Below, piece after piece: positions 20,880 through 32,006 of a stretch of DNA of 64,000 bases (within the stretch, counting starts at the first letter, position 1; each line of letters opens with the position of its first letter). The notes beneath the pieces are model-generated. The model saw nothing but the letters and a program-made list of their open reading frames with translations. It was not told the DNA's origin and did no database searches. This stretch comes from Calvatia gigantea. Its lineage: Eukaryota > Basidiomycota > Agaricomycetes > Agaricales > Lycoperdaceae. Where the stretch lies: positions 1,426,001-1,490,000 of the forward strand of contig JACAAK010000004.1 of NCBI GenBank assembly GCA_025093985.1, given 5' to 3'. The position numbers and the translations under genes were made by a program.

Positions 20880-22341
20880 TCACAAAGTTCGGAATGTGAT
20901 TCCTACATCTAATGGCTGTCCCCAAGAAAGATCTGGTCTCTGAAGCGTCCTTACAAGCGCCCCATCATAATATAACACCGATGGCGTCTGCTGTCGGTTT
21001 TCTTCCTTTATATGAGCAGTCAAATTCTACAATAGTTATATGATCTGCACATATTGTTGTCTTTGGCCCGGAAAAGGTGCCTCCCGCATATTTCATTCGT
21101 TGTAATATGCAGTTCACCGTGTTCATATGTTCCCATATGAATCGCCTAATGCCCGGGTTCCCTTCTATAACCTCGTAATCACCGTTAGATAACTCGTAAC
21201 GCGTAGGTGGTCCCTGTATAGGCACGTCGTCAATATAGGGGACTGTATGTTCCGGAATTTCATCTGACAATATATAGGTAACGTCGTCATGAAAGATAGG
21301 TACTGAATTAGTCCATCCCATAGGCAACATTACTAATCTAAGGGCTCCGAATGGTGTTTGGAAAGTCGTTAGATCTCTAGACGACTCAGCCAACTGCCTT
21401 TCGTCATACCCTACATATAAATCTAATATGCCGCTACAAGCCCTTCCTGAGAAGTGCATAGCTAATTCTTCTGTTGTGGGCGGCAGACCCGAATGCGCGA
21501 TTGTCACTCTATTTAGAGGCTCTAAGCTATGTACTAGTCTGAGACTCTTTCCGTCTTTCTTAAGTACGCAAAACCATTTAGATCTATAAGACGAATTCGA
21601 GGGCTCATATACCCCTGTGTCTATTTTTCTTTTGATGATTCTACACACTTCGTCATATATCGCTGGGGGAATCCTGAAATGTCTTTCTACCCATGGTATA
21701 TGGGCAATAGTGGGGATCTCTATCGGAGGGAAAAACTCCTCCTTAAATTTGCCCCTTTCAGTATCATCCCAAGCGAACGCTTTATTGTGTTCTGCAATTA
21801 ACCAATGCATTAGCTTTCGCTCCTCGTAAGTCAAGAAGTCCCCAATATGAGCTGCGTCCATCTTGTTTTTCCGTTCTTCGGTATACCTGCCTTTAGATTT
21901 GAAAGTTGGCGGGTTAACCGGCAGGATTGGCAGCTCAGTCAAGGGATCTCCAATTATCTCTCGTTTTATTCTGTATTTGTCTGGTAGTTCTCCCAGTACG
22001 GGTCTCACTTTCAATGCGACTGGTTTATATTTCTTAGCTAAACAAAGAATATGTTCCTCCTCTGTAGGTGGTCCATAGATTTCGTCTAACGCTGTCACTC
22101 TTTGAATAACTCTGCTGGGACTTACAATCTGAGATAAGAACGTAGTAAGTAGTTCTTTATCGCGAGACCGCTGCGTCGCTAAACTCTTCTGTAAGTATAT
22201 TAGATTAACTTCGTCGGAGGTCATAGATTTTACATCAACTGCCAACGTTTCACTAATATATGGTTTATTCTCGTTATCTAAGCTAATTATAAGAGCAACC
22301 TCTCCTTCGATGCCTTTTTCGAAGTCATCGAGGCTACTCAA
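20880..22341 (-). pseudogene. Gypsy B pol, reverse-transcriptase half
   Basis: Read downwards from 22341 (frame entered by -1 shift; the first codon shown is TTG, not ATG): an N-terminal segment, then RT with SSYRSKWFCVLKKDGKSLRL (near 21580), LDLYVGYDERQ (near 21420), FGALRLVMLPMGWTNSVP (near 21330) and the catalytic box PYIDDVPIQGP (near 21230). A single TGA at about 20962 interrupts it (IL*WGACKDASE.., CGA-to-TGA would restore Arg), and the frame then continues to the Tc1 junction at 20879 (ETRSFLG.. connection). Removing the TGA and the Tc1 insertion gives one long pol joined to 19272. Confidence 0.92.
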
Positions 22342-23428
22342 AAATTTTGCTCTTTAATTCGCGGTAATTGGCCTTTAGCGTAAGTAGGCAACGTTGCTCT
22401 ATTCTTTGTATTGGGATCGGTAATGACTATCATTTGTGCTCCTTCAGCAGAATTCACCACTCGACTTTCTGTTAGGACATCGAAAGGTCTGCCTAATAAT
22501 ATTGAGTATGGTGGACTGTCGACTACATGGACCTGTAGATAGACCGTCACGTCTCCGAAGCTAAACGGCACATTCTTAGCTAGACCACAAGTCCGGCTTA
22601 TCTGGCCATTCACACTCTGCATGTTGATAGTCGTGTCTGGATCCCATGTAATTCTACAATCTATCGCCGTATTTCTGGACATGGATACAATTTGTGAACC
22701 ACTATCCAACAAAGCCTCTTCTTCTCTAAGATCGTTTACTAAGGTCGGAATGACTCTTAGTGAAGCCATATCTTTGGCCGTTATAGTCCCATTATTATCT
22801 AAGGAGAATATATGCTTGCCTCTATCTTCCCGAGGTACCGCTTCCAAGTACTGTAGAATAGGATCGGTAATTCTCCAAGTTAGATAGGGACGTCCTTCAG
22901 TGTCCAAAACTTTCTCTGCGACTTTCTCTGGTTTCGCGAGCATTGAGACCTGTACTAAATTAATGACAGGCTCCGCATTTTCCGAATCAGATTCGTCGTC
23001 TTCAATATGCAACGCGTTGTTAGATTTAATTGCTACACGTCTTTTAGCAATTTGGTCTTTGTACTTTTCTCGGAGTTTGGGGGAAATAGCCAATAATTCT
23101 TTGTGAGATAGAGAGACGTCTCCTTTGAGAATTCTCTCTAATATTTTATCTAATTCAACCCCATCCTCAATTTCTGTTTTGTGTTTATATGACGGCTGCT
23201 TTTGTTCGCGCAAGTACTTTGCAGGTACAGGCGGTACTTCTACAACCGGCCTAAGAGATCTAACGTTTTTATAGGGAAAATCGTTGACCTGCTTAGATTT
23301 CGTTGGTTCTGTGTTTTCTTTGTCTTTGGCACTTAGATTAGGATCATCTTCTTTATCGCTCTCCGATTCTGTCTGTTTCCTGGCGGGGACCTTCCGTCCA
23401 GGGGACGGTTTCTTCATTGAACCGCTTA
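22338..23428 (-). CDS. Gypsy B protease domain ORF (pro)
   Basis: Open from the gag/pro frameshift (about 23429) to the TGA at 22338-22340; the first ATG in frame is at 23417. The first 130 residues are charged and low complexity (ESDKEDDPNLSAKDKEN). The aspartic-protease-like core has EEALLDSGSQIVSM (Asp-Ser-Gly, near 22710) and a later YSILLGRPF segment (near 22500) typical of the flap-to-C-terminal part of retropepsins. Overlaps gag upstream and pol downstream, both reached by -1 shifts. No damage seen in this ORF. Confidence 0.85.
22341..22347 (-). promoter_or_regulatory. -1 ribosomal frameshift site AAATTTT (pro to pol)
   Basis: The pro frame reads CAA AAT TTT TGA. A AAT TTT fits the X XXY YYZ slippery pattern, and the stop follows at once. 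In -1 the ribosome continues AAA TTT TTG AGT AGC into the RT frame, which has no ATG at its start. Confidence 0.75.
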
Positions 23429-25240
23429 AAAACCCGACTGATTCTTTTTAGAGCTGTCCTTCTTCTGAGCCAAAGCCAAAATCTTTGCAAGCTGACTGGC
23501 CAGGTCGTCAGAATCGTCTTCTTCATCGGACGCTGGTTCAGGATCTTTAGCTTTGCGTGATTTCGCAGGCTTAGTGCCAGATAGCAATGTTTCAATTGTG
23601 TTAAGGCGGCCTTTTAGATTTTCTAGTTCTAAGCCGCGTCTATCTAACACTTGCTTGCTCTCTTCAATTATACTATCTCTAGTATCTTTAAGTTGGTTTG
23701 TGTAGATGGAAATCTCAGGTGCGCGACCATAAGATTGGTAGGGACCTAGATCAGGTACTTCCTCTTCTTGAGGCAATTCGGGTTGTATGCCTAGGCATAC
23801 CAATAGTGTGTTTGGTAAGTACTTCGCTACGATAGCCTTAATAGACATCCCTTCAATTCTAGGTATGGGTGAGCCGTCCGCAAATCTAAGTTGATTTCCG
23901 TCGACTTTAATTTTTCCATCTTTCACGTCCTGGTCTTTTTCTGGACATGCGAGCCAACGATGCTTTGGATCGAAACAATAGTAGCATCCTCTGCCTATCC
24001 CGGCCGCGGCCTCGTTATTCTGTCTCAGCTGTCCCTGGCCATAGTTTACAGGGTTTGCAGGACGCGTAAATTTTGTCTGCATTGTAGCTTTCATGGAGTC
24101 CATAAAACTCTGCATATTTTTCTGATTAACAGCCAGAGTATCTTTTAGATTAGCGATTTCTTCACGTAAGTCCGACTGCTGCTCAACAGGTTCGCGTTTT
24201 ACTTGCAGTGGTATAGCTCGAGACATAGTCTCCGGATTGTTATCGTATTTTAACGCTTTAGCTATGGTCTTTCCACTGACTAGCTCTACTGCTTTAGCAA
24301 CGACTTCAGTCCAATCATATGGATCTTCGCCTCGGGCCACGCCTCCTGCGCGAGCGCGACTGTTGATACTTAATCTAGTATTCAAGTTCTCTTGGAAGTG
24401 TTTATCTAGACTTCCAACAAACATTTCTACCAGTTCACGGTTCGTTACGAGCGGCGGATTTGTTAGACATTTTTCTGCTTGTAACGAGAACTTCCTCTTG
24501 AAAGCTAAGAGGCGTTCTTTGTCAAACATACTAATGTGTTTGTATTCTCATCCTAATGCTCGTAATCTAGCCACTGAACCTTGTTCTTCTGCTACGAGCT
24601 CCGGATACTCCTGCTTCAAACGATCTTTAAAACCGTTCCAGTCTGGAGTTATATATTCCGGGAAGCTTGTCCATTCATCTCGTACGCTAGGCTCTACATA
24701 GCTAACGGCCCATTTTACTTTATCTTCCATGTCTGTGATACTAGAGACATCGAATAAGTGTTCTAGATGCCATAGGAAGTCTCGGAGTGTAGCTCCTCGA
24801 CCATCCCATACTGGGGCTCCTGTAGCCATAGGGTTTGGCATAGCAGGGCTAGGCATAGTGTTTGGCTGATTTGAGTTCGTTTGAGAGGTAGTTTGGGTCT
24901 GTGGTTGTGCCGGTATTGGCAAGTTTCGCGCTAGATTAGGCAAAGGGTCCACGGAAACAGCAGGATTTACTGTTCGTGAAGTGCGTTTGCGAGCTGAACT
25001 TTCGCCAAGAGTGTCTGAGCATTGAGAACGGCGGGCGTTTCTAAGCAACTGCTCTGGATTATCTAGCTTCGGTAACGGCTCTGTTCTTCTAGAATTTTGA
25101 GTCTCTCGACCTTTGGGTTTTGTTTTGTTCTGTTCTGGTACAGGATGCGAAGTAGCAATCTGTTTTTTATATGCTCCGGGTGGAGGCCCGAAGCTCGTTT
25201 TGAGAACGGTAAAAGGATGTGGAAATAAAGTGGCTCTCAC
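23426..25240 (-). pseudogene. Gypsy B gag (one nonsense codon)
   Basis: Two consecutive same-frame ORFs (25240-24548 and 24544-23426) separated by a TGA at 24548 (ALG*EYKHISMFDKE; CGA-to-TGA would restore Arg). The N-terminal third is Pro/Gln/Asn-rich; the first in-frame ATG I can see is near 24857, and the codon at 25240 is GTG, so the start is uncertain. The capsid region (WDGRGATLRDFLWHLEHLF near 24800; FVGSLDKHFQ near 24415) is followed by a zinc knuckle CYYCFDPKHRWLAC (near 23975), then a charged tail ending in TAA at 23426-23428. Gag packages the element RNA in virus-like particles. Confidence 0.88.
23429..23435 (-). promoter_or_regulatory. -1 ribosomal frameshift site GGGTTTT (gag to pro)
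   Basis: The gag frame reads TCG GGT TTT TAA. G GGT TTT is a canonical X XXY YYZ heptamer placed directly before the gag stop. In -1 the frame runs GGG TTT TTA AGC GGT TCA ATG into the protease ORF. Confidence 0.78.
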
Positions 25241-25250
25241 ACTGAAACTC

Positions 25251-25268
25251 CCCTCGCGGTGGGCTCCA
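25251..25268 (-). promoter_or_regulatory. Primer binding site of Gypsy B
   Basis: On the minus strand, two bases after the LTR end, TGGAGCCCACCGCGAGGG starts with the TGG complementary to a tRNA 3' CCA end. I cannot name the tRNA without a tRNA set. Confidence 0.7.
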
Positions 25269-25270
25269 GA

Positions 25271-26577
25271 TAAAGAGGCAGAAATAGAAATACTAAATGT
25301 GATATGGATGTTCGGCTTAGATTAAGCTGACGGAATAGATTTTTAAAGATTTCTGCACAAGGCAAGTTCGTGGGGAGGCAATCTGACAATATGAGGGACA
25401 ATTCCACAAAATAACGCGAATCAACGACGCGTGGAGAACACTAGAATAGCTAACTACCTTCGCTAAGAAGAGTAAAGCCAAGTTACACTGTAAAAAGTGC
25501 GACTCGTGTCCTTTATCCAAGAAGTTAACAAGACACAGAACCTCAGGTACTCCCTAAGCTTCACCCTTATCAAGTTAACGACCAGAAGCGCACTGTCCTA
25601 CACTTGTGATACGCCAAGTACCAGGGTGTAGCGATGCAATATGCTCTTAATCTAAGCTCACTTCACGAGTAAGCCCGAGGTCTTCTTCTTAGATCAAAAG
25701 GTCTCAATTCTAGCTCAAGTCACTTAGTCTAGTTAATCTCGAAAGAACTTATTACTTTGCTTCGCTCAGGCACAATAGATTGCTTTTCACTGCGCTCTGA
25801 AGGCTGGGCAATGGCTAGTAGGTTCCTTGCCACGTCCGACACCTCAGAGGGGGTTTATATATTATTTGGGTGCTCGTTATGACAAGACAATGATTACACA
25901 ACTAGGAACATATTATCAAGCAAGGTACAAACCGGTAGATTAGATCGCGTGCCAAGAGAGCCGCAACCTGTTAGATTAGTGAAACATTGGAAATACAGAA
26001 GGATTCTGGGTATCCGTTTGTTCCGGGCTGTGTTTTATCCCGTTCTCTGGGTCTGCATTCTTCTCTAAATATGTAGAACATCTAAGATTTCGGACGTCGC
26101 GTGAACTGTTCTCCTACGTGTCCCCGTGGATTGTACGTGAACGCGTCCATACGTGTCATTAGTGCTGAGTGATGTTCGTTAATCTAACAACGGTGGCATT
26201 TCCTTGTGAACACGCCGATCAGCCTTTTAGATTAAGCACGTTGGACTTATTTCTCGAGTCTAGACTCATTGGAGGGGTCCCGTAGCTCTGTATAGATGCA
26301 TTGGAATGGTTTTACCGCCTGGTCCGGCCAGAATCACGACTGGTCATATGGTACACTGTTAGAATTGCTTTTTGTTAAGCACAGTGGTCATCCCGTAGCC
26401 GCCGCTATCCGTCATCAATGGTCATAGTGTTCTACAGTGATCGAGTACTCTTTTATTATACTGTTGGGCTCTTAGATTAGGTCGTACTACTACAGGAAGG
26501 TTTGATGCAATCGTTAGATTAGGCTTGTATGCCTTAGATTAGTGATTTTCATGCGTGAAAACGGCTTTGCCGTTACA
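25271..26577 (-). repeat. Gypsy B 5' LTR (complete, about 1307 bp)
   Basis: Minus strand TGTAACGGCAAAGCCG..CCTCTTTA. Holds a TATATAAA box (25854-25861, minus) and 11 copies of TTAGAT/ATCTAA. The end at 25271/25272 is set by agreement of three copies (5771-5775, 8303-8310, 25271-25278). The LTR does not end in the usual CA, which is odd for this class, so the last one or two bases are uncertain. Confidence 0.9.
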
Positions 26578-26582
26578 CTGTT

Positions 26583-28889
26583 TTGTAAGAGGTCACAGAA
26601 GATGCTTGTCATCATTCTGGAGAACGTTCCTGGTGAGTTGCTTAGACCAAAGTACATGACCGTAGGTTCAAAGAGCCCTTCATTGGTGAGGAAGGCCGCC
26701 TTCCATTCATCTCCCTCTTTGATCCTGACATTGTTGTATCCCCAGATGATGTCCAGTTTGTTGAAGTATTTGGCTTTTCCAAGTTTGTCAATTACTTCGC
26801 CAATTCTTGGCAACGGAGTTTTATCTTTGACGACCATGTTGTTTAGATGTCTATAGTCCTGGATCAACCTTTTGGACCTGTCTTTCTTCGGGATAAAGAA
26901 TGTTGGTGCTGCATATGGGGATTTCGATGGTCGTATTCATCCTGATTCTAGATTTTCCTTGATGAATGACTTGAGTTCATCCTGTTCTTTAACCATCATA
27001 TTATATGTTCCTGCACTTATTTCCTTTGGGGTGTCTTCCATTAGGATTATCTCATGGTCCCATTTGGTTCATTCTGGGAGCTTATCAAACGTCGTTTTGT
27101 TGAATAAATGCGTGAATGGTTGTATGTAGTCTGGCAGGTCCTCCAGTTTAGTCAGGTCCGGTTCGTCTTCTTCTTCCCATAGGTCTTCTGTGGCTGTTAT
27201 GCCTCGCAGTTTTTCAGTGATGGCAATGTTCTGGTGGGGAAATTGGCAATCTAGTGGACACTGGGTGAACTTGATTTCTCTGTTGTTCCAGTCTACCTCC
27301 GGGTTATGTTTGACCAGCCAATCGTGTCCTAGAAAGATCTTTGCTCTGTCTTGTAGTTGTACGACAGAGGCCTCGATTTGTTCTTTATGTTCCTGGATGT
27401 CGATGTTGATTGTTGTGGTTTCTATTACTTTTCCACCTTGGTTGGGCATTCTGTCTGCATTTAATACCATGATTTGTCATTCCAATTTCCAGGTAGGGAG
27501 TCCTTCTTCATCTACTAGTTTTTTGCTGATGCTGCTGGTTGTGCACCCTGAGTCTACGATGGTGTTGACTGTTATCTCCTTTCCTGCTGTTTGTATTTTT
27601 CCTTTTAGATTTAGTTCGTACTTTCTTCTCTGGGGAATTGTGTAGAATTTGTCTGATATCCTAGATACAAGTTTTTTGACTCTCGAGGTAGCACCTACTC
27701 GGAGTCTTCGGAAAAATCCTTTCCTTCTTTGTTGGTAGCTTCCTCTACTCCCCAGACTTGGATTTTCTTGGGTGTGGTACAGGCTTTGGCTATGTGCCCC
27801 TTTTTTCTGCAGTTGTAGCATATTAACCCCTTGGGTTTCTTGCAATCTTTGGCGATGTGGCCAAAAATGCCACAGTTGTAGCACTTGGGTTCTCCTTTGT
27901 CGTTGAAGACGTGACGCCTGCTTCCTATCTCCATGGGTTCACCCATCCCCCCATAAGTGGTGCCAGTGTTCGTTTTTCTGTCTCCTCGGTATTCGGATGC
28001 CTCGTATCCTTGTCTGATGGACAATATGGCTTCTTTCCATTCTGCATATGTGTCTGGCCTAGCTAAGGGTGGATAGCCTGTGATCGTATGTATGATGTCT
28101 TGTTGGGCATTCTTTCTGAGTAGGAACATAGCGTGCTTGCTGTCAGTCTTGGCCTTGCTTTTTAGCACCTCGAATTCGATCAAGTAGTCAGCAGTGTTTC
28201 AGTTTCCTTGTTTGAATTTTTCAATTTGCCATTCGGCCTTACTGTTTGAGGCATCGTCTGAGAAGGTTCTTCTAAATTCCTTGGAGAAGACCTTCCAGTC
28301 CACTGAATCTTCAGATTCTAGGATAGCTGGCGCTCTCATAGCTGCGTACGCTCCTGCGGTTTCTCCTCGCAGTCTGGCTAAAACTGCTATGGCTTTGTCA
28401 TCTGCTGAGACTATCTTGTTGAATTTCATGAAGAGTGTCATTGCTCTCCACCAGTCGTCGAACTTGGTGTGGGTGCCATCGAAAAATCCCGGGTCTGGCA
28501 CTAGGCCTTTTCCATTGGGCGTTGCTGCAGGCACTACTGCATTGTCGGTCATGTCGGAGTCAGTTTCTGATTCTGTTTCGTCTGAACTTGATTCGTCTGA
28601 TTTCTCCTAGTGTGCTATCTCTTCCTCTGCTAGGTCGAGTTCATTTAGAAGTTCTGATAACACTTCTTCTTCTGCTGGGTTTGCTCCAGGTTTGTCATGT
28701 GCTTCTTCAGGTACTTCGGGATTCCCTGTTTCTTCTTTGTCTGATGTTTCTGATTTGTCGTCAGTGACTTTGAGGTTTGGTTCTCTGTATTCGTCTGGGT
28801 TCAAGCTCATATACTAGCTCCTGGGTTGCTTCTGTTCAGGCCTGTTTCAGCCTACTCCTTGCAAGGTGAGGTGGGGACGCTTAACCAAA
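26583..28889 (-). pseudogene. Gypsy A gag, protease and start of RT
   Basis: Read from 28810 downwards: acidic N-terminus (SDKEETGNPEVPEEAHDKPG), stop TAG near 28607, capsid (PDPGFFDGTHTKFDDWWRAM near 28490), TGA near 28199, then two zinc knuckles [14 protein letters not shown] and [14 protein letters not shown] (near 27870-27790) and the gag stop at 27695. Protease in -1 (VNTIVDSGCTTSSISKKL near 27550), RT beginning with FFIPKKDRSKRLIQDYRHLN (near 26880) and [21 protein letters not shown] at the Gypsy B junction. Four in-frame stops make it a pseudogene. PBS: minus strand TGGTTAAGCGTCCCCACC at 28870-28887, two bases after the LTR. Confidence 0.9.
27713..27719 (-). promoter_or_regulatory. -1 frameshift heptamer GGATTTT, Gypsy A gag to protease
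   Basis: The gag frame reads AAG GAT TTT TCC GAA GAC TCC GAG TAG. G GAT TTT resembles the known G GAU UUA signal of the mouse mammary tumour virus pro/pol junction. In -1 the frame reads [17 protein letters not shown] into the protease. Confidence 0.65.
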
Positions 28890-29197
28890 TGTTACGACCT
28901 TAGTCTGAGTAAACCTCAGGTTGCAACTTAGGCTAAGACTTGAGGGCGAGTAAGGGAAGAGAAACTAGGTGGTTAAGCGTACCGAATACAGAAGTATGTA
29001 TGTACACTTAAATACAGAAGGGAGCATCCAGTTGAATGGATGGAGGTAACTACATGAAACGTCCAATGACTATGGCATAGTAGTTATGAGTCAGGATTCG
29101 GGGATCATGCAGGCAGGAATAACTGAAACAGGTACATGACAAGAGGGAATACAGATAAGTGTGGAGCTGACATGAAAATAGACTAATGTTCACAACA
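28890..29197 (-). repeat. Gypsy A 5' LTR
   Basis: 308 bp, minus strand TGTTGTGAACATTAG..GGTCGTAACA, matching 3914-4221. A PBS lies two bases inside. The outer flank is the target duplication CTTCT (29198-29202). A TATTTAAG-like promoter box lies on the minus strand near 29010. Confidence 0.92.
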
Positions 29198-29202
29198 CTT
29201 CT

Positions 29203-32006
29203 CCTCAATAGTTGTTCCACACTATGGTGGCAACTCAGGTGGGGGTACCCAAGGTGGCGGACTGTCTCCTGGTGAAGGAGATTGTGATGAAATACTTTCT
29301 GGCAGTGAAGGTTTACACCAGGGTAATGGAGATGTAGACAGAGAATATTTCAGCCTGGAAGGTGGAGAAGTTGGAGGTAAACAAATTGGTTCCTTAGGGG
29401 GAGGTGGAACATTTTCAGCATCATCTGAAGATGGCAGAAAAGGAGGTGAATTCTCTCTTCTTCTTTCTGGCAGGTTACTCTCTCCTCTGTGATTTAGCCA
29501 GTTACTACTATCCAGCACTAAACCAATGCATTTAGGGAAATATCCCTCATCAAATAAAGCATTTGGTGATACAAAGATCACATTGCCTGCCATGTGCTGC
29601 ATGAAGATATAGTTTTTTGAACCTTTATAACCAAGGAATATCATTATCTCAGACTTCATGGTCAATTTGTTTGAGTGGATTTCATTTGGTAGAAATACAT
29701 AGGTGCTGCATCCAAACACACAGATATGAGACAAATCTGGCTTTTCCCTTGAATAACACTTAGAAGGTGTCTTCTACTATAGACACTGGACTGGCATGTA
29801 ATTGTATATATGCACAGCTGTATTCAGTGCAAACTCCCACTACAAGTCAGGTAGACATTCCTGTAGCTGTATAGCTTGGGCTTTCTCATGTAGAGTGCAG
29901 TTCAGTTGCTCTGCTCTCCCATTTTGCTGATGTGCATAGGGAGTAGTAGTCTCATGGGTAATTCCATGTGCTGCAAGTTCTGCCAATAATTTCTCATTGA
30001 CATATTCTCCTCCATTATCAGTGTGAAGTTATTTAATGCACATACTAGAAAGGTTCTCTAATGCACTGATTAACTCAATGAGCTTCTCAGAAGCCTCAGA
30101 CTTCTTGCAAAGGAGGACTACATGTATATGAGAAGAAAAGTCATCTAAGAATGTCATAGCCCATTTATATTTATGGTAGCTAATAATAGGCAGTTCCAGC
30201 AAGTCTGAGTGACATAACTCAAAGACTGCAGTGGCTCACTTCAGATCAATCAGAAAGGGGTTATTATGTATTTTCCCCTTGGCACAGCTGTTGTAAATGC
30301 CTTTCTGAGAAGGTGGCATGGGAATTGGCACAATGCCCTCTATGTGCTTAGGAAGCTCAGAGAGCGTGTGATCTGAGAGATGTCCCATTTGACAATGCCA
30401 ATTGATATAGTCAGGTTGGCATAATGCTAATACAACTGGCTTCTCCTTACTATGATGCAAGATATATATATGCACTGTATGTATGTTGTTTTTAAACAAC
30501 TGATAAGGCCAGGTGGACAATATAGCTTGTCCCAACTTATCACAGATGGTAGTTCCATCAATGGTTGCCTCAAGAGTATGTCCAGTCTGAAGGATCTGGC
30601 CTGAGGACATTAACTGTTCTGTGATTTCCTTGATATAAAAAACTGGCACAATATGCAAAGTAGTGCTTCTGGTTTTGCCCCCATCTATCACATTATGCTG
30701 AAAGATGACAGATCCTCATTCTGTCATTTCATAGTTCCAGTTGCCAGTGGCTTGAATTATACCAAAGTGGGCTATCTTAATCTCTGCAAAATCGGAGAGA
30801 TAACCAGTGATGTGGTACAATGCCCCTAAATTTAGGAGCCAGTCTACATCTTTTGTCATATATTTGTTCACTTCCTTCTGACATGCTAGGCACTTTGTGA
30901 GATCACAAATGTGATATGTCTCTAGTGAATTAAGTGATTCATACTCTGTTCTTGAATGGTTTTTCTCAACTTCAGAATACTGATGTGTTTTTAGTGGGAA
31001 CATCTTACTTTCTGGCTTAGTCATACTAGTGGAATAAGCAGAAGTTGAAGTGCCACAAGCATGCTCCTAGTATATATCACATTTTACAAAGTCTGTACAT
31101 CAATGTCTCTGATGTAGTCCTACAAGGAGCAGACATGCAGCTACATCTGCATAGGTGCCATGCTATCTACTTTGGTGGCCACCTCTTCATCCCAGCTCAT
31201 CTATAGAATCTCCAGGGCATCCCACTCCAAGGTGGACAGACCCTGTATCTAGATTGTCCTGTCCTATCCATTGACAGGACTGTATGTCTTCATTAGTATT
31301 TTCAAAGGAGAAGTAGTCAGATGAAGTTACTGACCTGTACCCTCCATCAGAACCGTAGTTGGTGTCTGTGTCACTGTCTGTGAGGATGGACTCTAGGACA
31401 GACTCCAAAACCTTTGGCACTTGCTTCTTCTTGAGTGGCTTGGGTTTCTTGATAACTGCCAGCCTACTATACTCTGGTGCCAGCCATGTGATTACATCCT
31501 CCTCTCTTGTAACAGTTGATGGTGCAACAGGGCCTGTTGGGACATCAACTTCCATCAAGTCAAACTGCTTCCACATCTCTTCCAAACTCTCATCTGATAA
31601 AGAAGTGGCTTTGAAACATTCATTCTACTTCTTCAATATGGTGACCTTAGCTTTCACTGAAGGTTGGCAATGGTACTCAGGCTCAGGTGCAGCAATGTGC
31701 AATGTGAGTGGAGTGGCATTGCTGCCAGTGGCAGTAAATCCAGAAGAAACAGGAGATGTCTTGGCTTGACATGTTTCCTCTATGAGAGCATAAGTGGCTT
31801 GTAGCAGCTTATCTTGAGTCTACAACACAAAGTCCACATCCTGAATATATCTGGAGGTGGTGGCATGAGCCTGCACACCCTTCTTTCCCTTTCCCTTCCC
31901 TTTGCTGTGAGGACGCCATCAGCATTTCTTGTCCTCACCATTGCCACCAGAGGGCTTCTGCTGCTGCTACTGTGGTTGCAGTTACTGCTGGGGCTTTTTA
32001 GACTCC
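29203..32006 (-). pseudogene. Ty1/Copia gag, protease and integrase (5' part)
   Basis: Minus strand from 32006 downwards: a low-complexity gag-like start, an acidic region near 31585-31187 (VLESILTDSDTDTNYGSDGG), protease DWLLNLGALYHITGYLSDF near 30840 (expected D-S-G-A, here N-L-G-A), gag-pre-integrase with NWHCQMGHLS and NSCAKGK (near 30400-30290), an eroded integrase core (30235-29740), and the C-terminal region HICVFGCSTYVFLPNE with a Pro-rich linker to 29222. The frame then meets the Gypsy A target duplication and continues at 3908. Many TAG/TGA codons. The upstream end is cut by the LTR at 32007. Confidence 0.85.

Larger units (their letters stand above)
8304..26577 (-). mobile_element. 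Gypsy B: large Ty3/Gypsy element with two antisense accessory genes
   Basis: Inserted in Gypsy A pol just before YMDD; CTGTT lies at 8299-8303 and 26578-26582 and the interrupted frame (LLQN|RDIVNYMDD) is restored when the element is removed. Order on the minus strand: 5' LTR (26577-25271), PBS, gag, protease, pol (broken by Tc1 at 19273-20877), then two plus-strand spliced genes (15515-16856, 12637-14856), PPT (12132-12145) and the 3' LTR (12131 leftwards, itself split by a duplicated piece of Gypsy A at 9407-11841). Net length about 14 kb, large for a fungal Gypsy. The LTR portions are almost identical, so insertion is recent. Confidence 0.85.
3914..29197 (-). mobile_element. Gypsy A: chromodomain Ty3/Gypsy element, inserted in Copia and itself broken by Gypsy B
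   Basis: Two 308-bp LTRs (3914-4221 and 28890-29197) bound the element, and the 5-bp target duplication CTTCT lies at 3909-3913 and 29198-29202. This shows it is one insertion event although the ends are 25 kb apart. Reading direction is minus: gag, protease and RT at 28810-26583, interruption by Gypsy B, then YMDD, RNase H, integrase and chromodomain at 8298-5880. Without nested DNA it would be roughly 6-7 kb including a solo LTR-B (4397-5775). Scattered stops and frame breaks show it is no longer coding-competent. Confidence 0.9.

Noticed and set aside
25251..25268. tRNA gene fragment at the Gypsy B primer site
   Set aside because: Only 18 bases complementary to a tRNA end; no cloverleaf sequence follows.
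31359..31769. 136-codon plus-strand ORF
   Set aside because: Antisense shadow of the eroded Copia gag region; no domain.
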